DNA from: Candidatus Heimdallarchaeota archaeon
Lineage (GTDB): Archaea > Asgardarchaeota > Heimdallarchaeia > Heimdallarchaeales > Heimdallarchaeaceae
NCBI GenBank assembly: GCA_030603365.1
Contig: JAUVXV010000012.1
Coordinates: forward strand, 1 to 64,000
Length of the DNA stretch: 64,000 bases
Direction: 5' to 3'
This document shows, piece by piece, positions 52,376 through 62,011 of this stretch (position 1 is its first letter; each line of letters opens with the position of its first letter). The translations under genes were made by a program, and so were the position numbers. The notes below the pieces were generated by a model. The model was not told the DNA's origin, did not search any database, and saw nothing but the letters and a program-made list of their open reading frames with translations.

Positions 52376-54178
52376 TTATCTTATATGTTGGTTAGGACAT
52401 GTTATGAAACTTTCATCTCTAATTTCTCTTTCAACAGGTTCCATAAATGATTGATCAACTAGTTTACCTTTTGTATTGTAGAATCTCCACCAAATGGAGG
52501 TTTTCAGTTTGGCAATAATTTTTTCATCAATAAACTGCTCTTTTTCTTCTAGATCCACCATTATTTCTTTGTAATCTTCTTGATCTTCTTCAGTAAGGAA
52601 TAGATAGTAGTTCTTGATATCACTATTGAGTATCTGTTGTTTAACGGTATACAACCACTCGTCGAATCTTATTTTTTCATCTTCAGACATTATTCTATGG
52701 TTTGGTGGTACATAGGTTACCCCATACCCTCTAGCCTCTTCTCCTTCTTCATCTTTCATAATTTTGTAATCGGTTTTGTTTCTTAGACTATCAAAATAGT
52801 TGATAGGACCTTTACCTGAAACTCCTATGCACATATATTCAGTGCTTTTCCAAAGAGAACGTTGATACATATGGTCATGACCAAAGACTGCAGCACTTAC
52901 ACCATATTCATCAAACAGAGGTGTCAAACAACTTTGAGCTATTGTATCTGAATTATTAGTTGCTCTCCCAAAATAACCAATTGTAAAAATAGCTGAGTGC
53001 AAGAAGACATAACAGAATTGAGGAGCTATACCTTCATTTGCTCTTCTTCTCCATTTGCTTAGTTCATTATTCAGCCATTCCCATTGACGACTATCACAAG
53101 TTATGCTTTCATTACCCCAGGTTAATCCAACTGAATCTAGATGTATCATGAAAACATTACCTTCAGTATGAGAATAGAAAGCTCCTCCGTGTTTTCTTGG
53201 AGTTTGAATATACATGTGGAAATATTTCTGTGTTCTATTTGCTCCTCCAAACCATGAGCCTCTGCAAAATCCTCCGTTGAAATAATCATGATTTCCAATT
53301 GTAGGAGCAAAGGGTATGCGTGCAAGATTGGGGGATGCACAGGAGAATAGATCAGCCCAGTATTGGTGATAAGAACCATTATCTACATTATCACCACTTG
53401 TTGTAAAGACTTGATATCCTTTGTTGAAAGTATATTCCATTTCTTTGATATGAATATCTTTCATTAATTTCACTAGAGTTGGATTATTTCTAACTCCACA
53501 ACCTTTTCCTTTTCCACGCTTAAATCTAGCTTTAGAACCCCCATGAAGATCAGAGGTTGAAACAAAGAATACTGGTTGTTTAGTATCTTCTACAGCTGCT
53601 ACAAACTCAATTACTTTCGAAGCACCAATTAAGATCTCATTTTCATCATAACACTCTATTCTGTAATAGTAATCTTTCTTTTGTTCTAGATTCTCAATCA
53701 ATCCTAGGAACAGCTGAGGAGCTGATGAAACTGGATGATATGTAAATGATGAAGAATGCTTCATAGGTATAATGGCTAGCTCACATAAATCATCATTAAA
53801 CAGACGAATTAGGCATTTTCCCTTGAGTTTACTTAGGAAAGGCTTCTTCTTATTAATCTCAACAATTTCTTTTACTCTGTTAGGTTTTAGAAAACCATAA
53901 TCAAGATACAAAGTAACAAGAATTTTTGAAGGATCATCTTTAATTCTTAACTGATAATATTTGTCAATTACAAACTTAACAGGAGGAAGTTTCTCATCCT
54001 CTATTTCTTTAATAGAATAAGGTTTATACTCCACTTCTTCGAAATCTTCTAGCTCTATAGGATAGAAATTTTCTTCTTCCGCTAACCTTCTTCTAATAGA
54101 TTCTTTAATTTTTAGTCTATAACTTCTTGAAGGAATTTTATCTTCTGGAGGAATAATGTTAGATCTCTCTTTAGTCAT
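52376..54178 (-). CDS. Calcineurin-like metallophosphoesterase
   Basis: 600 residues. The metal-binding motifs appear in order: SDLHGG (about 211), GDNVDN (about 262), GNHDYF (about 294), FLHSAIF (about 391) and FGHDHMYQRS (about 434). An N-terminal part with a fibronectin-like strand region (YYRIECYDENEILIGAS) precedes the catalytic domain, as in purple acid phosphatases. No signal peptide is evident, so it is probably cytosolic or released otherwise. The substrate is unknown. A broken copy of its 3' end lies at 49522. Confidence 0.88.
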   Translation of the reverse strand: MTKERSNIIPPEDKIPSRSYRLKIKESIRRRLAEEENFYPIELEDFEEVEYKPYSIKEIEDEKLPPVKFVIDKYYQLRIKDDPSKILVTLYLDYGFLKPNRVKEIVEINKKKPFLSKLKGKCLIRLFNDDLCELAIIPMKHSSSFTYHPVSSAPQLFLGLIENLEQKKDYYYRIECYDENEILIGASKVIEFVAAVEDTKQPVFFVSTSDLHGGSKARFKRGKGKGCGVRNNPTLVKLMKDIHIKEMEYTFNKGYQVFTTSGDNVDNGSYHQYWADLFSCASPNLARIPFAPTIGNHDYFNGGFCRGSWFGGANRTQKYFHMYIQTPRKHGGAFYSHTEGNVFMIHLDSVGLTWGNESITCDSRQWEWLNNELSKWRRRANEGIAPQFCYVFLHSAIFTIGYFGRATNNSDTIAQSCLTPLFDEYGVSAAVFGHDHMYQRSLWKSTEYMCIGVSGKGPINYFDSLRNKTDYKIMKDEEGEEARGYGVTYVPPNHRIMSEDEKIRFDEWLYTVKQQILNSDIKNYYLFLTEEDQEDYKEIMVDLEEKEQFIDEKIIAKLKTSIWWRFYNTKGKLVDQSFMEPVEREIRDESFITCPNQHIR

Positions 54179-54232
54179 CTCATGTAGGACTATTGAAATC
54201 GTTCTTTAAAATTTTACTACAAAGGAATGTGT

Positions 54233-54841
54233 TTATCTCTTGAAATGACACATATCATTAACTGTTTCAATAAGAAAATCACTTTTATTGTCCTTTTTGG
54301 TGTATATAATCTCATTAATACAGCAGTTATCTTGCTTCAAATTGTCGAAAATAATCTCAGAAGCATCAAGAATCTTAGCAATGATGGATCTTATACATCC
54401 TCCATGTGTCATAATAAGTATGTTATCTTTATCTGCATTCATTTCTGCTATCTTTCTGAAAATATCCCAAACTCTGTTTACAAAAATATTTGTTATTTCT
54501 CCACTAGATTCAACCATCAGCTTATCGAATTCTTCAACTGTATCTAATTTATCCAAAAACTCTGAAACTCCCATACCATCGTACTCACCTAAAGTGTGTT
54601 CTCTGAGTTCCTCAAAGTAGATCACAGGAACATTAAGTGTAGATTTGATTATCTCTGTTGTTTCTTCAGTGCGCTTCAAATCTGAACTATAGATTATTTC
54701 AATCTGTTTAGATTCTAATATATTAGCAAGAACTTCTGCTTGCTGTTGGCCTGTTTTGTTTAGGGGTATAGGTAGATGACCCATTATCAGTCTATTCTTG
54801 TTATAATCGGTTTCCCCATGTCTACAAAGATAAATTTTCAT
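54233..54841 (-). CDS. Histidine phosphatase family protein
   Basis: 202 residues, the phosphoglycerate-mutase-like fold: catalytic LCRHGETDYN at residue 6, conserved Arg in SDLKRTEET, Glu in FEELREHTLGEYDG, and second His in ILIMTHGG. These enzymes remove phosphate from small molecules or proteins. It stands as a separate minus-strand gene between the phosphoesterase and the ABC transporter. Confidence 0.88.
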   Translation of the reverse strand: MKIYLCRHGETDYNKNRLIMGHLPIPLNKTGQQQAEVLANILESKQIEIIYSSDLKRTEETTEIIKSTLNVPVIYFEELREHTLGEYDGMGVSEFLDKLDTVEEFDKLMVESSGEITNIFVNRVWDIFRKIAEMNADKDNILIMTHGGCIRSIIAKILDASEIIFDNLKQDNCCINEIIYTKKDNKSDFLIETVNDMCHFKR

Positions 54842-54905
54842 TAGATTAGCAAAAACTGAATGGATTAAAAAGATTAGGGAAGGGAAGAGAACCTTTTAGG
54901 ATTCC

Positions 54906-55925
54906 CTATCTAACAACTCTTGTTAGTTTAGCTCCACATCTAGGACATGAATAACTTCCCTTTGGGATCTCAACACCACATGTTGTACAATTCTTGATTT
55001 TTCTTTCTCTTTTTTCATCTGTTTTACCAAATGGTTTGAGTATTAATCCTTCCTCAATAATATCCCAAGTATATAGTAAGGTACCTTGAAGCTGTTTTAG
55101 AGCGTTTTCAGGTAAAGTAATTCTATTCTGATTATCCAACACTAAAAATCTTGAACTATCAAGGTTAGTTAGATCTATACCCTCAAGATGTTCACCAATG
55201 AGAATACCATCACGAATTTCCAATGTTCTGTCTGAGAAATCTCCTACAATGGGATCATGAGAACAAATGAGAAAAGAAGTCTCTGTTTCTTCTTTAAGAT
55301 CATTGAATAATTCTAGAATTTGAGTTGAGGTTTCAATATCCACATTTCCTGTTGGTTCATCAGCAAAAATCAAGCTAGGATTATTAGCAAGAGCTCTTGC
55401 GATAGCAACTCTTTGCTGCTCACCTCCTGAGATTCTTTTGGGAGTATGTGCCCTTCTATGCCATATTCCTAAAGTCTCCATTAGTTCTTTAACTCTTTGT
55501 TTTCTTTTAGCAAAGGGAGTATTTACAAGTTTCATTGGCATCTCTATATTCTTTTCAATTGTCAAGTAGGGTATGAGATTTTGCTCCTGGAAGATATAAC
55601 CAATATTATGTCTTCTGAACTCAAATTGATCTTCTTCAGGAAGTTTAGTAATATCTGTTCCATCTGAATAAAAGATTTGACCTGCTATAGGTTTAAGCAT
55701 ACCACCTAAAGCTAGAAGGAGGGTGCTCTTTCCTGAACCTGAAGGACCAATGATTCCAAGTATTTCGCTCTTATTTATGTCAAAACTAACTCCTTTAAGT
55801 GCTACTACTTTATTCTGATGTTCCAGCCCATATACATGATAAATATCAATTACTTGTAACGCTAGACTTTCTGGTAAGGGTTCGATCTGAACTTTTCTTT
55901 TTACATCTCCGTACATCATAATCAC
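54906..55925 (-). CDS. ABC transporter ATPase with AbrB-like and zinc-ribbon tail
   Basis: 339 residues. Residues about 15-235 are a MacB/LolD-type ATPase: Walker A GPSGSGKST, Q-loop FQEQN, signature ISGGEQQR, Walker B LIFADEPTG, and switch His in CSHD. The extra about 100 residues hold an AbrB/SpoVT-like beta hairpin (LDNQNRITLPENALKQL) and a C-terminal zinc ribbon CTTCG...CPRCG. Such a tail is unusual for this family and may aid dimer formation or bind a partner. It is the last gene of a three-gene export operon. Confidence 0.88.
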   Translation of the reverse strand: MIMMYGDVKRKVQIEPLPESLALQVIDIYHVYGLEHQNKVVALKGVSFDINKSEILGIIGPSGSGKSTLLLALGGMLKPIAGQIFYSDGTDITKLPEEDQFEFRRHNIGYIFQEQNLIPYLTIEKNIEMPMKLVNTPFAKRKQRVKELMETLGIWHRRAHTPKRISGGEQQRVAIARALANNPSLIFADEPTGNVDIETSTQILELFNDLKEETETSFLICSHDPIVGDFSDRTLEIRDGILIGEHLEGIDLTNLDSSRFLVLDNQNRITLPENALKQLQGTLLYTWDIIEEGLILKPFGKTDEKRERKIKNCTTCGVEIPKGSYSCPRCGAKLTRVVR

Positions 55926-55926
55926 C

Positions 55927-58737
55927 TCAGAATGTTCTCATTTCCTCCACTACATTGGTTCTTGAAGCAATAATTGCAGGCAGCAAGGTAGATAATAGAA
56001 TAATTACAAACGAACCAAGAATTGTTGCAATTAATATAAATGGTGGATAAACCAATTGTCTGTTAAATGACGTAATGCTGAAACTATCAAAGAATCCATT
56101 GAACTGATAGCCTAGTATGAAACCTATTAAAGTCCCTGATAATGTAGCAAGAATTGACATTGAAATTACTTCAGTTAATACTAGTTTAATCAGCTGATTC
56201 CGTGAAGCTCCTTCTGAAATTAATATTGCGAATTCCTTCTTTCTCTGGTTTATAATCATAAACATAAATAGAGAAACACCAATAACTATTGCAATCATGG
56301 AAATAAGGAAATTAATAGTTAAAAGCCCAGGAAAACCGAATCTCAATCCTTCTCGTTTTTTAACTAATTCGATTTCTTCCTCATGAGTTTGTGCATATAC
56401 AATCCATTCAAATTGTGAATTGAATTTCGCTGAAAGATTTTCTTCTACAGGATCTACTTCAGGTTTAAAATTTATTATTGCTCTTACAACTTCAAAAGTA
56501 AAGGGAGCATATGCAAAAATGAATTCTTCATCAACCAGCATAGTATAAAGAATATCTGTTTCGATAAAATCGATAATACCTCCAAATGCTCCAAAAGTAT
56601 AATCCATTATCTCACAAGGAGCATGATCTATGGTTATAGTAGCTTCAGCTTCATACACTGATTCATTATATATTGTGAAGTTAAATCTTGGATCTGCTTG
56701 AGTTTCCAGATATCTTGCAGTTTCTACTCCAACTCCAACATTTCTTAAAGGATCATCTTGAAGGGTTTGCAATCCTTCTTTCCAGTTTGAATATTCTACA
56801 ATAGAATCTGTATGCCATATTGCATGGTTTGCATATGTTGCTAAATTCGTTCCAAAACAGAGTACAGGTGTTGCACCTATATAGAAAACAGTCATGTAAA
56901 TTGGAATAACTGTTTCAATTTTGTCCTCATAACCAATAAAATCAGCTGCAGAGAGAGTTTTATACCCACCTAGAATATCAACCCTCATATCTCCACCAAT
57001 AGCGAAATCTGCATGTCTGATTATTTCTGCTGCTCCTGTTTCACCCTGTATAGCTCCAAAAACACATAAGGAAACAGATAAGCAAAGTAACACTGTCATT
57101 CTGGGAAAATTCTGATGTCTTCTCGATAGACTTCCTTTAAGCAGAACTCCTATATCTTTGAATATTTTAACCAAAGTCTTATCTAGTTTTTCGGGAATTT
57201 TAGTTGATAAACGACTAACTATCGAAGCTGCTCCGAACCAGAGTAATATTGGTGTAAAAGCTTGTAAAAGTTGTACTGTAAACCCAAATGCAACATTTGG
57301 ATTTGTATCTTCGATAACGGTAAAGAGGACACCAACTAATCCAATTAAGAAGAAAATAACGTCTCCGTAAATCTTCTTGAACCAGCTAATTTTCTCCTTT
57401 TCTACTGATGTAGCTACAGCAACCTCTTGTTGGATAAATGCATTGGTTTTCTTTCTCGTAGCTATGAAAAGAATCAATAGAGTTACAATTACCGTAGTAA
57501 TAATACTCCAAGCTTCAATGTTCAATGAAGAATAAGCAGTAGATAAAGTTGAGGTGTCTATGGCCATGAACCTATAGGTTGATAACACCATAGCTGCACC
57601 GAAAGTCCCTAAAAATATCCCTATAGCTTCTCCTAAAATTGCAATAAGAAACACTTCGAGATAAATCATACTCCGTATCTGTTTTGGGCTAGCTCCTTGA
57701 GCTTTGAGAACCGATATTTCGAATTTTCTTTCTCTTAAAGCTAACTCAGCACCTAAATTTATTAAAATAACCGATAGAATTATTGCTGGAATATAAAGGA
57801 CCGAATCAATAATTTGCATTATGATAATTAGTCCTTGATAAGCAAAAAGAGCTCCAGAAATCAGGTTTCTTCCCTCCAAAGGAATTTTCTGTTCCATTCT
57901 CTTAAGAACAATAGTAATATGTTCATTGAATTTTATCAAATTGCTTAATGGAAATTTAGTAAGGTCCAGTTTAGTGGGAAGATGGTACATATTAAACGCA
58001 GTTAGGTTACCAATAATACTGGAATTGAAACTTTCACTCTGAATCAATAAATAATCAGAATCTAGAAGTAATCCAGGATTGAAAAATCCTTTAACTGTAA
58101 GATTAAAAGAATAAGATAATACGCCCACATCATCATAAGTAAGACCATTGAATACGGTTTTATTTATGTAGAAAGAATATGGAAGTGTATCATTAATCTG
58201 AATTCCTAGATTCTTATACTGGTTTATTGATAGTAAAATACCATTATCCTCTAGATTATTCTCACCAGCGACCATATTTATTCGATCTATAATGGTACTG
58301 TTTTCAAACTCTGCATCAACAATCACAGGTTCAAAGAATGGTTGGTCAACATCAAAACCTATTGATGCTGAGAAATTAAAATCTGGTGTTACATATGAAT
58401 AGTAAATATTCCCTCTAGTTGTCTTATCATAATGAGAATGACGCCCATAAACAACTACACTATCAAGAAACTCTTCCTCTTGAATGATTAGATTAGCAAT
58501 TTCAGCTGGTGTTGCGTTGAAATCAGTATCAAATGGATGAAAAGTCACCTCAGCTTCAACATTATCAATCATATCTTGAACTGTAATTGAATTGATTATA
58601 GAACCATAGAAGAAAATACTTGAAAAAATTGCAGCACCAAGTACCATTCCTGCTCCAATTGATACACTTCTACGTTTATTGGAAAACATGGATCTAAAAG
58701 ATAGTCCAATGAAAGAAAAGAACCTTGGACGTTTCAT
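55927..58737 (-). CDS. FtsX/MacB-like ABC permease
   Basis: 936 residues. A hydrophobic segment near 22-45 is followed by a large outside domain (about 50-290), a group of membrane segments at about 300-430 (the FtsX motif region ELALRERKFEISVLKAQGAS), further segments near 455-505 and 550, a second outside domain, and a last three-helix group at about 800-930 (INQRKKEFAILISEGAS). This is a fused two-half FtsX-type permease, which exports or mechanically transmits signals and does not import. It shares the last base with its upstream ATPase gene. Confidence 0.87.
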   Translation of the reverse strand: MKRPRFFSFIGLSFRSMFSNKRRSVSIGAGMVLGAAIFSSIFFYGSIINSITVQDMIDNVEAEVTFHPFDTDFNATPAEIANLIIQEEEFLDSVVVYGRHSHYDKTTRGNIYYSYVTPDFNFSASIGFDVDQPFFEPVIVDAEFENSTIIDRINMVAGENNLEDNGILLSINQYKNLGIQINDTLPYSFYINKTVFNGLTYDDVGVLSYSFNLTVKGFFNPGLLLDSDYLLIQSESFNSSIIGNLTAFNMYHLPTKLDLTKFPLSNLIKFNEHITIVLKRMEQKIPLEGRNLISGALFAYQGLIIIMQIIDSVLYIPAIILSVILINLGAELALRERKFEISVLKAQGASPKQIRSMIYLEVFLIAILGEAIGIFLGTFGAAMVLSTYRFMAIDTSTLSTAYSSLNIEAWSIITTVIVTLLILFIATRKKTNAFIQQEVAVATSVEKEKISWFKKIYGDVIFFLIGLVGVLFTVIEDTNPNVAFGFTVQLLQAFTPILLWFGAASIVSRLSTKIPEKLDKTLVKIFKDIGVLLKGSLSRRHQNFPRMTVLLCLSVSLCVFGAIQGETGAAEIIRHADFAIGGDMRVDILGGYKTLSAADFIGYEDKIETVIPIYMTVFYIGATPVLCFGTNLATYANHAIWHTDSIVEYSNWKEGLQTLQDDPLRNVGVGVETARYLETQADPRFNFTIYNESVYEAEATITIDHAPCEIMDYTFGAFGGIIDFIETDILYTMLVDEEFIFAYAPFTFEVVRAIINFKPEVDPVEENLSAKFNSQFEWIVYAQTHEEEIELVKKREGLRFGFPGLLTINFLISMIAIVIGVSLFMFMIINQRKKEFAILISEGASRNQLIKLVLTEVISMSILATLSGTLIGFILGYQFNGFFDSFSITSFNRQLVYPPFILIATILGSFVIILLSTLLPAIIASRTNVVEEMRTF

Positions 58738-59480
58738 TATTGTTTCTCCTCCTTTTTACTATCTTTCTCTACTAATGATTGAGTTTGTTCTTGTAACACT
58801 TTTCCTTTCTGTAGGATGTATAATCGATCTGTTTCACGAGCACTAAGAGTGTCGTGTGTAACCATGATTATTGTTATTTTCTTTTCTTTAGTTAATTTCT
58901 TAAAAAGTTGGATTATTTCTTTACCTGTATGAGTATCAAGATTTCCTGTTGGTTCATCTGCATAGATGATATCAGGATCATGAGCTAAAGCTCGAGCAAC
59001 TGCAACTCGTTGTTGTTCGCCACCACTTAATTCCTCAGGTAAGTGATCAACTCTTGCATATAGTCCTACTATTTCCAGAAAATCTATTGACTTCTTTTCA
59101 GCTTCTTTTTCAGTTATTCCTCTTAATTTCATTGGAAGTTTGACGTTTTCTTTTGCAGTAAGATAAGGAATTAAAGCAAAATTCTGAAAAACAACAGAAG
59201 ATTTAGTTCTTCTGATTCGTAATCTATCTTTGTATTTTGTATTTTTAAGATCTACTCCAGCGACTTTTACCTCACCATCAGTAATAAGCTCCAAAGTTGC
59301 TAAAATGTTTAACAGAGTTGATTTTCCACTACCAGAGGGGCCCATAATACCTATGAATTCTCCCCTTTTTATTTTCATATCCACTCCAGTTAGAACATTA
59401 ACTAATTCTCCTCCAGGGAGCTGAAAATCTTTTATCAAAGCTGAAGTCTCTATAGAAACACTTCTAGATTTCTTAACCAT
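58737..59480 (-). CDS. ABC transporter ATPase, MacB/LolD type
   Basis: 247 residues: Walker A GPSGSGKST, Q-loop FQNFALIPYLT, signature LSGGEQQR, Walker B IIYADEPTG, and switch His in VTHD. It is the first gene of the export operon and abuts the permease. A TATA-like TATTTATAC lies about 25 bp upstream of the ATG, suggesting a very short leader. With the second ATPase it probably forms a heterodimer on the permease. Confidence 0.9.
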   Translation of the reverse strand: MVKKSRSVSIETSALIKDFQLPGGELVNVLTGVDMKIKRGEFIGIMGPSGSGKSTLLNILATLELITDGEVKVAGVDLKNTKYKDRLRIRRTKSSVVFQNFALIPYLTAKENVKLPMKLRGITEKEAEKKSIDFLEIVGLYARVDHLPEELSGGEQQRVAVARALAHDPDIIYADEPTGNLDTHTGKEIIQLFKKLTKEKKITIIMVTHDTLSARETDRLYILQKGKVLQEQTQSLVEKDSKKEEKQ

Positions 59481-59545
59481 TTCAATTTACATTTGCAGAA
59501 GTATAAATAAATATAGCTGAAAAAAAAGAGTAAAGAAAAATAAGT

Positions 59546-61294
59546 TTAGTCCAATAGAACTCCACTTAATTTCATATCATTTAAAATTCTATCAATCATT
59601 TGCTTCTGATCTGTTTCCACCTCGCTAGTTTCTACTTCAATTCCTAGTAATAACGAGTTAGTTTCATTATAAGTGATACTTACATGATCAATGTCAAGAT
59701 CTTTTAAATCAGGATCTACACCTATATCCCATACAAAAGTCACTATTGTATTATCTTTATTAAATTCGACATGTTTGGTAAGTATCTCTTTGTCTTCTAT
59801 ATAGTTTGCCAGTTTATCAACATTAATGCTTCTATTCAAAGTCATATTGATAACGAAATCTTTGAGAGCTTTTCTCTCCATTTTCCTTTTGCTCCATCGT
59901 AGATAAAAGACAATTCCTATCCAACATACAAGACTAATGATGAACATTATTAGAGTCCCGTATTTGGACATTAAACCCCCGAAAACAGTATCAGATGATC
60001 CGTATTCACCAACAGCAAAAGCAAAAACTTCTAGTATTATACTTCCTGCTAATATCAATTCAATCATGTCAATAGCTTCACCAGTTCTTGTATTTGCCTG
60101 AAGAACTTGATTCATACTCTTAGTATTTCTTGTCATTGCTTTGTTCATATTTCTCATTTGCATTTCAGATAGTGTTGAGATGTAATTTCTAATTCCTTCA
60201 AGTTCAGTTAGTAAACCATTGATTATCTTGTCTGCTTCCTTTACTCTTTCCCTTGAAATATTCAATCCTTTTTCAACGTCATATAAATCATTCAAATCAG
60301 AAATATTGTTTTCTTTATAAATTTGCATCAGTTCGAATGTCGAATCTTTTAGAAATTCTTGTATCTGACCTACCAAGCTGATTGTACTTGTAAGAAGAGT
60401 AATTTGCTCTTGAACTTTATTTAAAGCATCTGTATTACCTCTTACAGCTTCATCAACAAGATATTTGATATTATTTGCTTGGTCATAAAGTTCCCAGATT
60501 CTTGACATGAAACAATCAACAAAAGTACTAATAGCATGTTGAATGCCCCAGAGGGTTATTTGGTATTCATTTTCTTCTGTAAAATTATCTAATATAGCTA
60601 AAGTTCCTCTTGTACCCTTGAAGAAAAGATTTGAACCCTTTTGGTAAGGTTTGTGCCCTTCACCAATTAATTGACTAATTTCTATTTCGCAGTCTTCCCC
60701 ATCACAATATTCTTTCACATCATCATGTCTAATATTGATATCTTCACCTATATAGCAAATTGTTTTTGGTCTGTGCATTGGATTACCAAAAATTATTTCA
60801 ATGAAATTTCTTTGAAACTCAGTTAGAAGACTGTCTATAACCATAGAACTGTCTTGCGATATATCTGCTACAACTCGTGAAAGCTTATCCAGAGACATAA
60901 AACTATTTTGTCCTTCTATCTCACGTAGATTTAGAGAGTAGACTACAAAACCAGTTTTTGAGATGAAAATGGCCATTTCTTCTATTTGGACAATTCCTTC
61001 CTCCTCAGTTAGATCAATTACTGCTTCAAGATTAACGAAACTATCTAGAATATAATCTTGAACGAGTACTTTTGTATGTTTGCCAGTAGAGTAGAATATT
61101 GGTACATTTGGTGATTTATCAATTAGACCTGTTAGAAGGGTTTTATGGGCACCTTTTTCTATATCGAGTTTTTTATTAAGTTCTCTCATTTGATTTGAAT
61201 CAAAGGGTAGCCATTCTATTACAAATATCTTGGGATTTTTAATATAAAGAATTTCAGATAATTCATCTTTTATAGTGTGCGATGTATCTTCCAT
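59546..61294 (-). CDS. Coiled-coil membrane protein of unknown function
   Basis: 582 residues, no recognised family. The N-terminal about 230 residues are mixed alpha/beta; residues about 250-410 are long helices of coiled-coil type (LNKVQEQITLLTSTISLV ... MNKAMTRNTKSMNQVL). Two membrane segments follow at about 418-440 and 453-475 (LILAGSIILEVFAFAVG, LIMFIISLVCWIGIVFYL), then a soluble C-terminal domain of about 100 residues. A stalk helix leading into two membrane helices recalls CorA topology, but the GMN motif is absent and a domain follows. The gene ends 65 bp from the ABC operon and is co-transcribed with 61296. Confidence 0.7.
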   Translation of the reverse strand: MEDTSHTIKDELSEILYIKNPKIFVIEWLPFDSNQMRELNKKLDIEKGAHKTLLTGLIDKSPNVPIFYSTGKHTKVLVQDYILDSFVNLEAVIDLTEEEGIVQIEEMAIFISKTGFVVYSLNLREIEGQNSFMSLDKLSRVVADISQDSSMVIDSLLTEFQRNFIEIIFGNPMHRPKTICYIGEDINIRHDDVKEYCDGEDCEIEISQLIGEGHKPYQKGSNLFFKGTRGTLAILDNFTEENEYQITLWGIQHAISTFVDCFMSRIWELYDQANNIKYLVDEAVRGNTDALNKVQEQITLLTSTISLVGQIQEFLKDSTFELMQIYKENNISDLNDLYDVEKGLNISRERVKEADKIINGLLTELEGIRNYISTLSEMQMRNMNKAMTRNTKSMNQVLQANTRTGEAIDMIELILAGSIILEVFAFAVGEYGSSDTVFGGLMSKYGTLIMFIISLVCWIGIVFYLRWSKRKMERKALKDFVINMTLNRSINVDKLANYIEDKEILTKHVEFNKDNTIVTFVWDIGVDPDLKDLDIDHVSITYNETNSLLLGIEVETSEVETDQKQMIDRILNDMKLSGVLLD

Positions 61295-61295
61295 T

Positions 61296-61925
61296 TTATC
61301 TCCTCACAAGTTTATCTGCAATCCTAAGAAAGTAAGGTTTAGAAACATAACTTACATCCTCACTTTCCAAAAAGTCCAATTGAAAGTCAGAAACGTCACA
61401 TTCGGGACAATCAATTTTGATGTCCGGATCATCTCCCATATTCATATAGAAATCTAAGTGGGTTTTACAGTGTTCACAATAAAATAGGTTATGTACTTCA
61501 TCTTGAACATCTTGAGGAATAAGTTTCAGATATTTGAATCCTAAAACTGTGATTCGATAAGCAGTAACAAAGCCATGTTGTGATGTGCTTAAGCGTATTT
61601 TTTCTAGAAAATCTAATTCTCTTAAATCCTCAATATCATCTACACCTTCATAAGAGAGATTAACAGTAAAACTACTGCGTCCAAAGAGTTGTATTGAAGT
61701 TGGAGCATAGTCATATGTCTCATATGTTCCCTTCACAATCTGATAATAAATCACTGCCCACAGAGGGAGCTCTTTTACCCAAATTCTCTCATTATTTGTT
61801 TCCAGATAATGATCCCCGCCTTTTACCCATTTTGTGAGATAGTCAATTGTATAAAGCAAGATTTGTTGGTCTCTAGTTAGTCTTGCCATATCTAAGTTAT
61901 CCCCCATTGGTTGCTCGAAAGTCAT
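61296..61925 (-). CDS. Winged-helix-like protein with zinc ribbon
   Basis: 209 residues, function unknown. The N-terminal about 150 residues are helical then beta (VTAYRITVLGFKYLKLI looks like the wing end of a winged helix). The C-terminal part has a two-knuckle zinc site CEHC...CPEC (about 150-176). One base separates it from the coiled-coil membrane protein gene, so the two probably act together, for example a soluble partner of the membrane protein. Confidence 0.7.
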   Translation of the reverse strand: MTFEQPMGDNLDMARLTRDQQILLYTIDYLTKWVKGGDHYLETNNERIWVKELPLWAVIYYQIVKGTYETYDYAPTSIQLFGRSSFTVNLSYEGVDDIEDLRELDFLEKIRLSTSQHGFVTAYRITVLGFKYLKLIPQDVQDEVHNLFYCEHCKTHLDFYMNMGDDPDIKIDCPECDVSDFQLDFLESEDVSYVSKPYFLRIADKLVRR

Positions 61926-62011
61926 ACTTCAAAAACAAACCTTTAAGATATTTTAATCTTTCTGGAAAAACTTTTTTAATAAAGTAAAAAAAGAATTGAA
62001 AGATAAAATAA

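Noticed and set aside
59546-61294. CorA magnesium channel
   Set aside because: The stalk and two membrane helices recall it, but the GMN signature is missing and a 100-residue domain follows the helices.
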